Origin: Aquipseudomonas alcaligenes
GTDB lineage: Bacteria; Pseudomonadota; Gammaproteobacteria; Pseudomonadales; Pseudomonadaceae
Direction of reading: 5' to 3'
Assembly: GCF_003205495.1 (NCBI RefSeq)
Contig: NZ_QJRX01000008.1
Span: 62,001 to 126,000 of the forward strand
Length of the DNA stretch: 64,000 nucleotides
A program made the position numbers and the translations under genes. Below the pieces are notes generated by a model. That model did not search any database. It worked only from the letters and a program-made list of their open reading frames with translations, and was not told where the DNA came from. Within the stretch, counting starts at the first letter, position 1. The number at the start of each line of letters is the position of its first letter. Shown here one piece after another: positions 9,582 to 18,189 of this stretch.

Positions 9582-10013
9582 CTAGCGCAGGATCATGCAG
9601 GTGGCGGTGCCGTAGGCGTAGAGGGTGCCGTCCTCGTCGCGGATGCTGCCTTCGGAGATGACTAGGCGCGAGCTGACGTTGATCACCTTGCCTTCGGCGC
9701 GCAGCGTGCGGTTGAAGGGGATGGCCTTGCTCATCTTCACGTTCAGCTCGATGGTGCCGTAGCTCTCGCCCGCGCCGAGGGCGGTGTGGGTGGCGCAGCC
9801 GGTCACCGAGTCCAGCACGGTGGCGGCGAAGCCGCCATGCACGCCGCCCAGGGGGTTGGTGTGGCGCTCGTCGGCGGTGACGGCGAAGACCACGCGGTTG
9901 GCCTCCACGATTTCCACTTCCATCGGCATGGTCTTGGCGATGCCGGGCTTGGGGAAGTGGCCGGCGGCGAAGGCCTGCATGATCTGCAGGCCGGTCATCT
10001 GTTGCGGGTTCAT
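9582..10013 (-). CDS. PaaI-family hotdog thioesterase
   Basis: 143 residues, a single hotdog domain. The motif NPLGGVHGGFAATVLDSVTGCA (about 53-74) is the PaaI/4HBT active-site helix with HGG, and the strand YGTIELNVKMSKAIPF follows. Enzymes of this type hydrolyse aryl- or medium-chain acyl-CoA. Downstream of an alpha/beta hydrolase and TetR gene on the same strand with a 29 bp gap, so probably the third gene of that operon. Substrate unknown. Confidence 0.88.
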   Translation of the reverse strand: MNPQQMTGLQIMQAFAAGHFPKPGIAKTMPMEVEIVEANRVVFAVTADERHTNPLGGVHGGFAATVLDSVTGCATHTALGAGESYGTIELNVKMSKAIPFNRTLRAEGKVINVSSRLVISEGSIRDEDGTLYAYGTATCMILR

Positions 10014-10042
10014 CACGCGGTTCTCCGGGTAGGGGCGGCCGC

Positions 10043-10930
10043 TCAGGCGGCCTGGCGGTTGTGCTGCAGTTGTTCGAACCAGCCCAGCGCCTCGTCCCAC
10101 AGGGCGCTGGCGCTGCTGCGGAAGTAGCCCATGTGGCCGATGGCGCCGAGGCCTTCGGCCTGGGAGTCGATGGTGCGGGCCTGGTAGGGCGCGGCGCTGT
10201 AGGCGGCCATGAAGGCATCGCGCGAGCTGGGTGGTGCCCACAGGTCGTCGAGGCTGTTGGCGGCGACGATCGGCGTGCGCACGCTGGCGAAACGGGCGGC
10301 CAGGTGCTGCTGCTCGGGGTCGTCGAAGAAGTAGCGCGGGTAGCGGCACCAGCGCTTCCACTGGCGGTACACGCCGAGCGGCAGGTCTTCGCCCATGCCC
10401 AGCCTGCTCCAGGCCAGATAGCCCTTGCGCAGGACGATCAGCGGGCCGACCAGGTTCCACATCAGCTGCACGCGCAGGCGCTCCAGCGGCGGCATCCAGC
10501 CATGCCAGCCGGCGCCGGTGCCGAAGGTGTAGAAGCCGGTGACGCGCTCGTGCCCCGGCAGTAGGCCGAAGGCATGGCCGCCGAAGGAGTGGCCGATCAT
10601 GAAGGTCGGCAGGTCGTCGGCGTGCAGGTGGTCGAGGGCGGCGGCCAGGTCGAGGTGGGCCCAGTCCAGGTAGCGCATCTCGAAGCCGCGCAGGCGCGCC
10701 GGCCTGGACTGGCCGATGCCGCGGTAGTCCAGGCTCAGGGTGCTGTAGCCGCGCTGCGCGGCGTACTCGGCGAAGCGCCGGTAGAAGCCCTGCGGCACGC
10801 CGGTGGCGCCGCCGATCAGCAGGCGCGCGCGTGGCTGCGGGGCGTGGTAGAGGGTGGCGCGCAGCGGGTAGCCGTCGGCGGCGGCGAGCTGCAGCTCCTC
10901 GCGGCGGATGTCCTGGGTGTCACTGGTCAT
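10043..10930 (-). CDS. Alpha/beta hydrolase (serine esterase type)
   Basis: 295 residues with an alpha/beta-hydrolase core: oxyanion-loop region IGGATGVPQGFYRRFAEY, the strand LSLDYRGIGQS, the nucleophile elbow GHSFGG near residue 112, and a C-terminal GHMGYF His region. It resembles the YheT/COG4757 group. The start at 10930 is chosen because GGGAG lies 7-8 bases upstream; it overlaps the end of the TetR gene by 11 bp. Part of the TetR-hydrolase-thioesterase operon, which could hydrolyse a xenobiotic or acyl ester sensed by the repressor. Confidence 0.85.
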   Translation of the reverse strand: MTSDTQDIRREELQLAAADGYPLRATLYHAPQPRARLLIGGATGVPQGFYRRFAEYAAQRGYSTLSLDYRGIGQSRPARLRGFEMRYLDWAHLDLAAALDHLHADDLPTFMIGHSFGGHAFGLLPGHERVTGFYTFGTGAGWHGWMPPLERLRVQLMWNLVGPLIVLRKGYLAWSRLGMGEDLPLGVYRQWKRWCRYPRYFFDDPEQQHLAARFASVRTPIVAANSLDDLWAPPSSRDAFMAAYSAAPYQARTIDSQAEGLGAIGHMGYFRSSASALWDEALGWFEQLQHNRQAA

Positions 10931-11519
10931 GGCGGTTCTCCCGCGGGTAGTCATGCAGTAGCTGGAAAAGCGCCGCGCTGGCGCGTTGCAAAGGCTCGCT
11001 GCTGCCGGCTACGCGGGCCTGCAGCAAGCCGCCCTCATAGAGCGAGATGAACAGGTTGGCGAAGCCTTCCGCGCTGTCGCCGTGGAAGCCGACGCCGCGC
11101 AGCTGGGTGGCCAGGGCCTGGCGCAGGCGGGTGAAGCAGCCGGACAGGGCGGCGCGGATCTCGACATCCTCCGGTCCGCTCTCCAGGGCCACAGTGGCCA
11201 GCGGGCAGCCGCGCTCGAAGCGGCTGCCCTCGAGCTGCTGCAGGGTGTTGTCGAGCCAGCGCTGCATGGCCCGCAGCGGGTCCGGATGGTCGCGGAACAG
11301 CTGGGCGAAGAAGCCGTCGATGCGCTGGCCGATGTGCTCGATGGCGGCCACCGCCAGCTCGTTCTTGCCGCCGGGGAAGTGGTGGTAGAGGCTGCCCTTG
11401 GGCGCCTGGGCCTGGGCCAGCAGCTCGTTGAGACCGGCGCCATGCAGCCCCTTGCGTTGCAGGGTGTCGGCCATGGCGGCGATCAGTTTGTCGCGGGTGC
11501 TGAGGTTGGATGCGTGCAT
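10920..11519 (-). CDS. TetR/AcrR-family repressor (LmrA/YxaF type)
   Basis: 199 residues. The N-terminal HTH spans about residues 8-55 (LIAAMADTLQRKGLHGAGLNELLAQAQAPKGSLYHHFPGGKNELA); KGSLYHHFPGGK is the hallmark of the LmrA/YxaF/NemR-like TetR group. The C-terminal ligand domain has the usual Cys in the RGCPLATVALE motif, a place where electrophile-sensing relatives react. Its stop overlaps the hydrolase start, giving translational coupling. Likely autorepresses the operon through the inverted repeat upstream. Confidence 0.88.
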   Translation of the reverse strand: MHASNLSTRDKLIAAMADTLQRKGLHGAGLNELLAQAQAPKGSLYHHFPGGKNELAVAAIEHIGQRIDGFFAQLFRDHPDPLRAMQRWLDNTLQQLEGSRFERGCPLATVALESGPEDVEIRAALSGCFTRLRQALATQLRGVGFHGDSAEGFANLFISLYEGGLLQARVAGSSEPLQRASAALFQLLHDYPRENRHDQ

Positions 11520-11530
11520 GGCGCTATATG

Positions 11531-11546
11531 TAGACCAGTCGGTCCA
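11531..11546. promoter_or_regulatory. TetR operator candidate
   Basis: TAGACC-AGTC-GGTCCA, an inverted repeat with 5 of 6 matching pairs, 12 bp upstream of the tetR ATG. TAGACC..GGTCTA-type palindromes are the known operators of LmrA/YxaF-type repressors, the subfamily of the adjacent regulator. Confidence 0.65.
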
Positions 11547-11597
11547 GTGATGGAAAGCGTCAGTTAGGCCGATTCAGCGGGTGAATCGGTCGCCATA

Positions 11598-12482
11598 TCA
11601 GGCGAAGGCCGCCAGCAGGTCCTCGCAGAGCGCCCGCTGCGCCTCGCTGGGTAGGCGCGCGCGGTGCTGCGCCAGGTGGAACTCGACGACGAAGCCGAGG
11701 CGCTCCGGCAGCAGCGCGCGCAGCTGGCCGCGGCGCTCCCAGGGCGCGGCGATGTGGTCGGGCAGGTAGCCGACATGGGCGCCGGAGAGGATGAAGGCCA
11801 GGCTGCCTTCCACCTGCTCGCTGTGCGCGCTGCTGGCGCCGGTCTGCCAGGGGGCGACGAAGCGGTAGGGGTGCAGCACGCCGTCGCAGGCCAGCAGCGC
11901 GCTGTCATCCCGTGGCGGGCGCTCGAACAGCGGGTGGCCGCGGCCGCAGTACAGCTGCTGCTGTTCGCGGAACAGCGGGTGATAGTCGAGCGCCGTCTGG
12001 CGACCGGAGAAGTAGCCGATGGCCAGCTGCAGCTGGCCCTGCAGCAGGCGCCGCTCCAGCTCGGCGGGCATGGCGCTGAGCAGCTCGATCTGCACCGCCT
12101 GGTTGCGCCGGCGGAAGGCGCCGAGGGCCGCGCCGAGGCGCTCCAGCACCTCGTCGGCGAGGGCCTCGGAGAGGCCGACGTGCAGCTCGCCGAGCAGCTT
12201 GTCGGCCATGCCCTGGGCCTCGCCCTTGAAGGTCTCGATGGCGGCGAACAGACGCCGGGTGGCGGCCAGCACCTGCTCGCCCTTGGGTGTCAGGCGAAAG
12301 CCGGCCTTGCCGCGCTCGCACAGGCGAAAACCCAGGCGCGTCTCCAGCTTGGCCATCTGCGTGCTGATGGTCGACTGGCCGATCCCCAGCTCGCCCTGGG
12401 CGGCGCTGAAGCCGCCACTCTCCACCACGGTGACGAACAGGCGCAGCAGTTGCAGGTCGAGGTCGCGCAGCTGGCTGAGCAT
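11598..12482 (-). CDS. LysR-family transcriptional regulator
   Basis: 294 residues. The N-terminal winged HTH (about 5-65; QLLRLFVTVVESGGFSAAQGELGIGQSTISTQMAKLETRLG) is followed by a periplasmic-binding-like effector domain. The start at 12482 has GGAG at normal distance; an in-frame ATG at 12497 is a less likely alternative. It is divergent from the polyamine-type binding protein and agmatinase genes, so it probably controls them and senses a guanidino or amine compound, by analogy with GbuR/GpuR in P. aeruginosa. Confidence 0.88.
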   Translation of the reverse strand: MLSQLRDLDLQLLRLFVTVVESGGFSAAQGELGIGQSTISTQMAKLETRLGFRLCERGKAGFRLTPKGEQVLAATRRLFAAIETFKGEAQGMADKLLGELHVGLSEALADEVLERLGAALGAFRRRNQAVQIELLSAMPAELERRLLQGQLQLAIGYFSGRQTALDYHPLFREQQQLYCGRGHPLFERPPRDDSALLACDGVLHPYRFVAPWQTGASSAHSEQVEGSLAFILSGAHVGYLPDHIAAPWERRGQLRALLPERLGFVVEFHLAQHRARLPSEAQRALCEDLLAAFA

Positions 12483-12525
12483 GGCGGCTCCATACATTGA
12501 TTTCTGTAGATGCTGGAGTAGATCA

Positions 12526-12543
12526 CTTCGTATTTATCCGAAG
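12526..12543. promoter_or_regulatory. LysR-type inverted repeat in divergent promoter
   Basis: CTTCG-N8-CGAAG, a perfect 5 bp inverted repeat with an AT-rich spacer, in the 142 bp between the lysR and binding-protein starts. A second weaker pair, TACA-N8-TGTA, lies at 12493-12508. Both fit the size of LysR half-site pairs; binding is inferred. Confidence 0.45.
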
Positions 12544-12624
12544 CAAATGCCGGCGCAGGATGCCGCCATCGCCCAGGTCGCCGCAGCGCGGCCGGCACAC
12601 CGCCCACGCCGGAGGAAAACCGCC

Positions 12625-13698
12625 ATGCGCCTTGCCGCCAGTCTGTTGCTCACCGCCCTCGCCCTGCCGCTGCAGGCCGCGGAGCAGACCCTCAACCTGT
12701 ACAACTGGGCCGACTACGTGGCGCCGCAGGCGCTCAAGCGCTTCCAGGCCGAGAGCGGCATCCGGGTCAAGTACGACACCTTCGACAGCGCCGAGGTGCT
12801 GGACGCCAAGCTGCTCACCGGCGGCAGCGGCTACGACGTCGTGTTCCCGGCCTCCAGCGGCCTGGCCCGGGCCATCCAGGCCGGGGCCGTGCAGCCGGTG
12901 GGCGCGCTGGGCAACGCCGCCAACCTCGATCCGGAGATGCTCGCCAAGCTGGCCTTCATCGACCCCGGCAACCGCTACGGCGTGCCTTACACCTGGGGCA
13001 CGGTCGGCCTCGGCCTCAACAAGCAGGCGGTGGAAAAACGCCTGCCCGGGGTGGCGCTGGACAGCTTCGACCTGCTGTTCAAGCCGGAGTACGCCGGCAA
13101 GCTCAAGGACTGCGGCATCGCCGTGCTCGACTCGCCGCAGGAGGTGGTGGCCATCGCCCTCAACTACCTGGGGCGCAAGCCCTACTCCCACGACGCGCAG
13201 GACCTGCAGGCGGTGAAAGGACTGCTCGCCGGGCTGCAGCCCAACCTGCGCTATGTCGCCACCGCACGGCACATCGACGACCTGGCCAAGGGCGAGATCT
13301 GCCTGGCGCTGACCTATACCGGCGACGCCGGCATGGCCGCCGCCCGCGCCGCCGAGGCCGGGCAGCCGTTCGAGGTGGTCTACCGCATCCCGCGCGAGGG
13401 CACGCTGATCTGGTTCGACACCATGGCCATCCCCGCCGACGCGCCGCACCCCGCGGCCGCGCGCGCCTTCATCGACTACATGCTCAGGCCCGAGGTGATC
13501 GCCGAGCTGACCAACTCGCTGTACTTCGCCAACGCCAACCGCGCCGCCACCCCGTTGCTGGATGCGGCGGTGAGTGGCGATCCGCACATCTACCCGCCCA
13601 GGGCGGTGCGCGAAAAGCTGTTCGCCGAGCAGATCCTGCCGCTGCGCGTGCAGCGCGAGCGCACCCGCCTGTGGGCCGCCTTCCGCACCCAATATTGA
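12625..13698 (+). CDS. Polyamine-type ABC substrate-binding protein
   Basis: 357 residues, PotD/PotF/SpuD family. Signal peptide about residues 1-20 (LLLTALALPLQAA). The mature start EQTLNLYNWADYVAPQALKRFQAESGIRVKYDTFDS is nearly diagnostic, and the YGVPYTWGTVGLGLNKQAV and LWFDT-type regions follow. It should bind putrescine, spermidine or a guanidino amine in the periplasm. GGAGG precedes the ATG. There are no permease or ATPase genes here, so it must work with transporters encoded elsewhere or act as a sensor. The agmatinase gene follows by 57 bp. Confidence 0.9.
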   Translation: MRLAASLLLTALALPLQAAEQTLNLYNWADYVAPQALKRFQAESGIRVKYDTFDSAEVLDAKLLTGGSGYDVVFPASSGLARAIQAGAVQPVGALGNAANLDPEMLAKLAFIDPGNRYGVPYTWGTVGLGLNKQAVEKRLPGVALDSFDLLFKPEYAGKLKDCGIAVLDSPQEVVAIALNYLGRKPYSHDAQDLQAVKGLLAGLQPNLRYVATARHIDDLAKGEICLALTYTGDAGMAAARAAEAGQPFEVVYRIPREGTLIWFDTMAIPADAPHPAAARAFIDYMLRPEVIAELTNSLYFANANRAATPLLDAAVSGDPHIYPPRAVREKLFAEQILPLRVQRERTRLWAAFRTQY

Positions 13699-13755
13699 TT
13701 AGCCGTATGGCTGCTCCGGCACTGAGCGGCTTTTGAGTACATCGAGAACCCGACC

Positions 13756-14718
13756 ATGGACCACGCCTTCGACAACGACCAGGCCATCACCCGCGACAGC
13801 CTCTACGGCACCTGTGCCGAGCCGACCTACGCCGGCATCACCAGCTTCATGCGCCGCCGCTACACCCGCGATCTGCGCGGCGTGGACCTGGTGGTCAGCG
13901 GCGTACCCTTCGACACCGCCACCACCAACAGGCCCGGCAGCCGCTTCGGCCCGCGCGCCATCCGCGCCGCCTCGATCCAGTCGGCCTGGGCCCGCCACTA
14001 CCCCTGGGAGTTCGACCCCTTCGACCTGCTGGCCTGCGTCGACTACGGCGACTGCCACTTCGACCACGGCACCCCGCAGGCCATCCCGGCGGCCATCGAG
14101 GCCCATGCCGACAGGATTCTCGCCGCCGGCTGCGCCATGCTCACCCTGGGTGGCGACCACTTCATCAGCTACCCGCTGCTCAAGGCCCACGCCCGCAAGC
14201 ATGGCCCGCTGGCGCTGATCCACTTCGACGCGCACAGCGACACCTGGCCGGACGAGGAGGGCGCGCGCATCGACCACGGCACCATGTTCTACCACGCCGC
14301 CCGCGAGGGCCTGGTCGACCCGGCGCGCTCGGTGCAGGTCGGCCTGCGCACCACCAACGACGACGTGATGGGCTTTGCGGTGCTGGATGCACGGCAGGTC
14401 AACCGCAGCACCCCGGAGCAGATCGCCGAGCAGATCCGCGCCCGTGTCGGCGACCAGCCGGTGTACCTGACCTTCGACATCGACTGCCTCGATCCGGCCT
14501 TCGCCCCCGGCACCGGTACCCCGGTGTGCGGCGGCCTGTCCAGCCACCAGGCCCTGGAAATCCTGCGCGGCCTGCGCGGCATCAACCTGGTCGGCATGGA
14601 CGTGGTGGAGGTGGCGCCGCCCTACGACCACGCCGAGGTCACCGCCCTGGCCGGTGCAGCCCTGGCGATGGAGATGGTCTGCCTGTATGCCGCGCGGCAT
14701 AAGCTGGGCGAGCGCTGA
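13756..14718 (+). CDS. speB: Agmatinase / guanidino-acid ureohydrolase
   Basis: 320 residues, arginase/agmatinase superfamily. Di-manganese ligand motifs are present: LGGDHFISY, HFDAHSDTW and FDIDCLDPAFAPGTGTP. Reaction: hydrolysis of a guanidinium group to urea plus amine. Pseudomonads carry several paralogues (agmatinase, guanidinobutyrase GbuA, guanidinopropionase GpuA) of this length that cannot be told apart confidently by eye, so the symbol is provisional. It lies in an operon with an orphan polyamine-type binding protein, divergent from a LysR gene, which favours catabolism of an external guanidino or polyamine compound. Confidence 0.82.
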   Translation: MDHAFDNDQAITRDSLYGTCAEPTYAGITSFMRRRYTRDLRGVDLVVSGVPFDTATTNRPGSRFGPRAIRAASIQSAWARHYPWEFDPFDLLACVDYGDCHFDHGTPQAIPAAIEAHADRILAAGCAMLTLGGDHFISYPLLKAHARKHGPLALIHFDAHSDTWPDEEGARIDHGTMFYHAAREGLVDPARSVQVGLRTTNDDVMGFAVLDARQVNRSTPEQIAEQIRARVGDQPVYLTFDIDCLDPAFAPGTGTPVCGGLSSHQALEILRGLRGINLVGMDVVEVAPPYDHAEVTALAGAALAMEMVCLYAARHKLGER

Positions 14719-14767
14719 GGGGGCAAGCCGCTGCCGTAACGACTGAGTCACGAGAATATTGCCCGGC

Positions 14768-14795
14768 ATAAAAAAGCCGCCCCGAGGGGCGGCTT
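14768..14795 (-). terminator. Intrinsic terminator of glcB
   Basis: On the minus strand AAGCCGCCC-CTCG-GGGCGGCTT followed by TTTTTT: a perfect 9 bp GC-rich stem plus T-tract, 16 bp after the malate synthase stop codon. Confidence 0.9.
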
Positions 14796-14811
14796 CTGCG
14801 TTGCGGCGCGA

Positions 14812-16989
14812 TCAGAGGCCGTTGGCGGCCTTGAACTCGCGGCGGCGACGGTGCAGGACCGGCTCGGTGTAGCCGTTCGGCTGCTTGGTGCCTTCGACCA
14901 CCAGTTCCAGGGCGGCCTGGAAGGCGATGTTGCTGTCGAAGTTCGGCGCCAGCGGGCGGTACAGCGGGTCGTTGGCGTTCTGCCGGTCAACCACCGGGGC
15001 CATGCGCTTGAGGCTCTCGACGATCTGCGCCTCGGTGACCACGCCATGGCGCAGCCAGTTGGCCAGCAGCTGGCTGGAGATGCGCAGGGTGGCGCGGTCT
15101 TCCATCAGACCGACGTCGTTGATGTCCGGCACCTTGGAGCAGCCGACGCCCTGGTCGATCCAGCGCACCACGTAGCCGAGGATGCCCTGCGAGTTGTTGT
15201 CCAGTTCGTTCTGGATTTCCTCGGCCGACCAGTTGGTGTTCGGTGCCAGCGGGATGGTCAGGATGTCGTCGATGGACGCCGGGGTGCGCTTGGCCAGCTC
15301 GGCCTGACGGGCGAACACGTCGACCTTGTGGTAGTGCAGGGCGTGCAGGGTGGCGGCGGTCGGCGAGGGTACCCAGGCGGTGTTGGCGCCGGCCATCGGG
15401 TGGACGATCTTCTGCTCGAGCATGCCGGCCATCAGGTCGGGCATGGCCCACATGCCCTTGCCGATCTGCGCGCGGCCCTGCAGGCCGGTGGCCAGGCCGA
15501 TGTCGACGTTGTTGTTCTCGTAGGCGCCGATCCACTTCTCGCTCTTCATGGCGGCCTTGCGCACCATGGCGCCGGCTTCCATGGAGGTGTGGATTTCGTC
15601 ACCGGTGCGGTCGAGGAAGCCGGTGTTGATGAACACCACGCGCTCGCTGGCCGCCTTGATGCAGGCCTTGAGGTTGACGGTGGTGCGGCGCTCTTCGTCC
15701 ATGATGCCGACTTTCAGGGTGTTGCGCGGCAGGCCGAGGACGTCCTCGACGCGGGAGAAGATTTCGGCGGCGAAGGCCACTTCTTCCGGGCCGTGCATCT
15801 TCGGCTTGACGATGTACACCGAGCCGGTGCGGCTGTTCTTGCGGCTGGTGTTGCCATTCAGGTTGTGGATGGCGATCAGGCTGGTAAACAGGCCGTCCTG
15901 GATGCCTTCCGGAATCTCGTTGCCGGCGGCGTCGAGGATGGCCGGGTTGGTCATCAGGTGGCCGACGTTGCGCACGAACAGCAGGCTGCGGCCGTGCAGG
16001 GTCAGCTCGGAACCGTCGGCCTTGGTGTAGACGCGGTCCGGGTTCATGGTGCGGGTGAAGGTGGTGCCGCCCTTGCTGACTTCTTCAGCCAGATCGCCTT
16101 TCATCAGGCCCAGCCAGTTGCGGTAGACCAGGACCTTGTCGTCGGCATCGACGGCGGCCACCGAGTCTTCGCAGTCCATGATGGTGGTCAGCGCGGACTC
16201 CATCAGTACGTCCTTCACGCCGGCGGCGTCGGTCTGGCCGATCGGGCTGGTCGGGTCGATCTGGATCTCGAAGTGCAGGCCGTTGTGCTTGAGCAGCACG
16301 GCCTTCGGCTTGGCGGCTTCGCCCTGGAAGGCGACGAACTGGGCGGCGTTCTGCAGGCCGACTTCGCTGCCGTTCTTCAGGGTCACGGCCAGCTGGCCGT
16401 TCTTCACCACGTAGGCGGTGGCGTCGACGTGGGACGCGCCTTCCAGCGGGGCGGCTTCGTCGAGGAAGGCGCGGGCGAAGGCGATCACCTTGTCACCGCG
16501 GACCTTGTTGTAGCCCTTGCCCTTCTCGGCGCCGTTCTCTTCGCTGATCACGTCGGTGCCGTAGAGGGCATCGTACAGCGAGCCCCAGCGGGCGTTGGAG
16601 GCGTTCAGGGCGAAACGCGCGTTCATCACCGGCACTACCAGCTGCGGGCCGGCCAGGCGGGCGATTTCTTCGTCGACGTTCTGCGTGGTGGCCTGGAAGT
16701 CGGCCGGTTCCGGCAGCAGGTAGCCGATTTCCTGGAGGAAGGCCTTGTAGGCGGCGGCGTCATGCGCCTGGCCCTTGCGGGCCTGGTGCCAGGCGTCGAT
16801 CTGGGCCTGCAGGGCATCGCGTTTGGCCAGCAGGGCGCGGTTCTTCGGAGCCAGCTCGTTGATCACGGCTTCGGCGCCGGCCCAGAACTTGTCGGCAGCG
16901 ATGCCGGTGCCGGGGATGGCTTCGTTGTTGATGAAGTCGTAAAGGGCCTTGGCGACCTGCAGACCACCTACTTGAACGCGCTCAGTCAT
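14812..16989 (-). CDS. glcB: Malate synthase G
   Basis: 725 residues, the full length of malate synthase isoform G. Reaction: glyoxylate + acetyl-CoA + water to malate + CoA, second step of the glyoxylate shunt, cytosolic, Mg2+-dependent. Conserved sequences include [15 protein letters not shown], the TIM-barrel [11 protein letters not shown], the active-site stretch [18 protein letters not shown] and [11 protein letters not shown]. The start at 16989 is preferred over an upstream ATG at 17001 because GAGGCA lies just 5' and MTERVQVGG is the usual N-terminus. Single-gene unit with a terminator and a TGTAGT-N14-ACTACA site upstream. Confidence 0.97.
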   Translation of the reverse strand: MTERVQVGGLQVAKALYDFINNEAIPGTGIAADKFWAGAEAVINELAPKNRALLAKRDALQAQIDAWHQARKGQAHDAAAYKAFLQEIGYLLPEPADFQATTQNVDEEIARLAGPQLVVPVMNARFALNASNARWGSLYDALYGTDVISEENGAEKGKGYNKVRGDKVIAFARAFLDEAAPLEGASHVDATAYVVKNGQLAVTLKNGSEVGLQNAAQFVAFQGEAAKPKAVLLKHNGLHFEIQIDPTSPIGQTDAAGVKDVLMESALTTIMDCEDSVAAVDADDKVLVYRNWLGLMKGDLAEEVSKGGTTFTRTMNPDRVYTKADGSELTLHGRSLLFVRNVGHLMTNPAILDAAGNEIPEGIQDGLFTSLIAIHNLNGNTSRKNSRTGSVYIVKPKMHGPEEVAFAAEIFSRVEDVLGLPRNTLKVGIMDEERRTTVNLKACIKAASERVVFINTGFLDRTGDEIHTSMEAGAMVRKAAMKSEKWIGAYENNNVDIGLATGLQGRAQIGKGMWAMPDLMAGMLEQKIVHPMAGANTAWVPSPTAATLHALHYHKVDVFARQAELAKRTPASIDDILTIPLAPNTNWSAEEIQNELDNNSQGILGYVVRWIDQGVGCSKVPDINDVGLMEDRATLRISSQLLANWLRHGVVTEAQIVESLKRMAPVVDRQNANDPLYRPLAPNFDSNIAFQAALELVVEGTKQPNGYTEPVLHRRRREFKAANGL

Positions 16990-17026
16990 TGCTTGCCTCA
17001 CTTGATGCAGAACAGGGCCGGAAGGC

Positions 17027-17056
17027 CATGTAGTAAGAGTCGGCGGATACTACATG
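17027..17056. promoter_or_regulatory. Perfect inverted repeat upstream of glcB (RccR-type)
   Basis: CATGTAGTA-N12-TACTACATG, a 9 bp perfect palindrome, 38-67 bp upstream of the malate synthase start; its core is TGTAGT-N14-ACTACA. RccR, the RpiR-family KDPG-responsive regulator, controls glyoxylate shunt and gluconeogenic genes in Pseudomonas and is recalled to bind TGTAGT/ACTACA half-sites. The palindrome is seen; the regulator assignment follows from recalled motif and gene function. Confidence 0.65.
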
Positions 17057-17192
17057 ACTCGTCTGGAAAAATCAGTCACAAACTGTGCTCGCCTGTCGGT
17101 CCGTGCGGCCGCTGCCGGGCTGGCCGGGGCCTTGCCGGACGGGGCTCCCCGCCCGGGCCTATACTCGGTGCTTTTCCGACCCTGGAGGCAGC

Positions 17193-17642
17193 ATGCCGAT
17201 CAGTTGTGCCCAACCCGCCGATCTCCCCGAACTGGCCGAGCTGTTTGCCGGCTACCTGGACTTCTACCAGGTGCCGCGCCCGCTGCCCGAGGTCAGTGCC
17301 TTCCTCGCCGCACGCCTTGAGCGCGGCGACTCGGTGCTGTTCATCGCCCGCGACCAGGCCGGCCAGGCGCTGGGCTTCGTCCAGCTGTATCCCTTTTTCG
17401 CCTCGTTGCACATGGCGCCGGCCTTTCTCCTCAGCGATCTCTACGTGCATCCGCAAGGCCGCCGCCAGGGCCTGGCCGAGCAGCTGATGAACGCCGCCCG
17501 TGGCCATGCCGAGGCCAGTGGCGCCTGCGGCCTGCAGCTGGAGACGGCGAAGGACAATCTGGCCGGCCAGGCGCTCTACGAAAAGCTTGGCTATGTGCGC
17601 GATGAGGTGTTTTATACCTACTGGCTCGGCCTCAAGCCCTGA
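17193..17642 (+). CDS. GNAT-family N-acetyltransferase
   Basis: 149 residues, one GNAT fold. The acetyl-CoA pyrophosphate loop is seen as LSDLYVHPQGRRQGLAEQLM (Q/R-x-x-G-x-A), followed by LQLETAKDNLAGQALYEKLGYV, the usual C-terminal GNAT strand/helix. GGAGG precedes the ATG. Acceptor substrate unknown. It is followed 14 bp later by the GcvR-like gene and probably cotranscribed. Confidence 0.88.
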   Translation: MPISCAQPADLPELAELFAGYLDFYQVPRPLPEVSAFLAARLERGDSVLFIARDQAGQALGFVQLYPFFASLHMAPAFLLSDLYVHPQGRRQGLAEQLMNAARGHAEASGACGLQLETAKDNLAGQALYEKLGYVRDEVFYTYWLGLKP

Positions 17643-17656
17643 ACAAGGAGTTGCAC

Positions 17657-18175
17657 GTGGATCATCTGGTACTCACCGTCATCGCCCCCGACCAGCCCGG
17701 CCTGGTCGAACGTATCGCCCAGTGCATCGCCGCGCACGGCGGCAACTGGCTGGAGAGCCGCATGTCGCGCATGGCCGGGCAGTTCGCCGGCATCCTCAAG
17801 GTGGCGGTACCCGCCGAGGGTTACGACGAGCTGGTCGAAGGCCTGCAGGCCCTCAACAGCCAGGGCATCCGCGTGCTGGTGGCGGAGAGCGGCATCGAGC
17901 CGGTCTGCACCTGGAAGCCGATCCACCTCGATCTGGTGGGTAACGACCGCCCCGGCATCGTCCGCGACATCACCCGCCTGCTCGCCGAGCACGGCGTCAA
18001 CCTGGAGAGCCTGACCACCGAGGTGGCGCCGGCGCCGATGAGCAGCGAGCCGCTGTTCCATGCCGAGGCGCTGCTGGCCGTGCCGCTGGACCTGTCGCTG
18101 GACCAGCTGCAGGACAAGCTGGAAACCCTGGCCGACGACCTGATGGTGGAGCTGAACCTGCGCAGCGAGGAGTGA
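17657..18175 (+). CDS. Glycine cleavage repressor-like double-ACT protein
   Basis: 172 residues with two ACT domains: residues 1-80 (LVLTVIAPDQPGLVERIAQCIAAHGGNWLESR) and about 90-170 (LDLVGNDRPGIVRDITRLLAEHGVNLESL). This is the GcvR layout, with no DNA-binding domain; GcvR acts by binding GcvA in a glycine-dependent way. The GTG at 17657 is chosen because AAGGAG is 6 bases upstream; a TTG at 17651 directly abuts the ribosome site and is unlikely. No gcv genes are near, so the GcvR role is by family only. Confidence 0.82.
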   Translation: MDHLVLTVIAPDQPGLVERIAQCIAAHGGNWLESRMSRMAGQFAGILKVAVPAEGYDELVEGLQALNSQGIRVLVAESGIEPVCTWKPIHLDLVGNDRPGIVRDITRLLAEHGVNLESLTTEVAPAPMSSEPLFHAEALLAVPLDLSLDQLQDKLETLADDLMVELNLRSEE

Positions 18176-18189
18176 TCCCCAGAATGCGT

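Noticed and set aside
14851..17487. Long plus-strand open frame of 878 codons
   Set aside because: Antisense to malate synthase, whose protein is unmistakable; Gly/Val/His-rich shadow composition.
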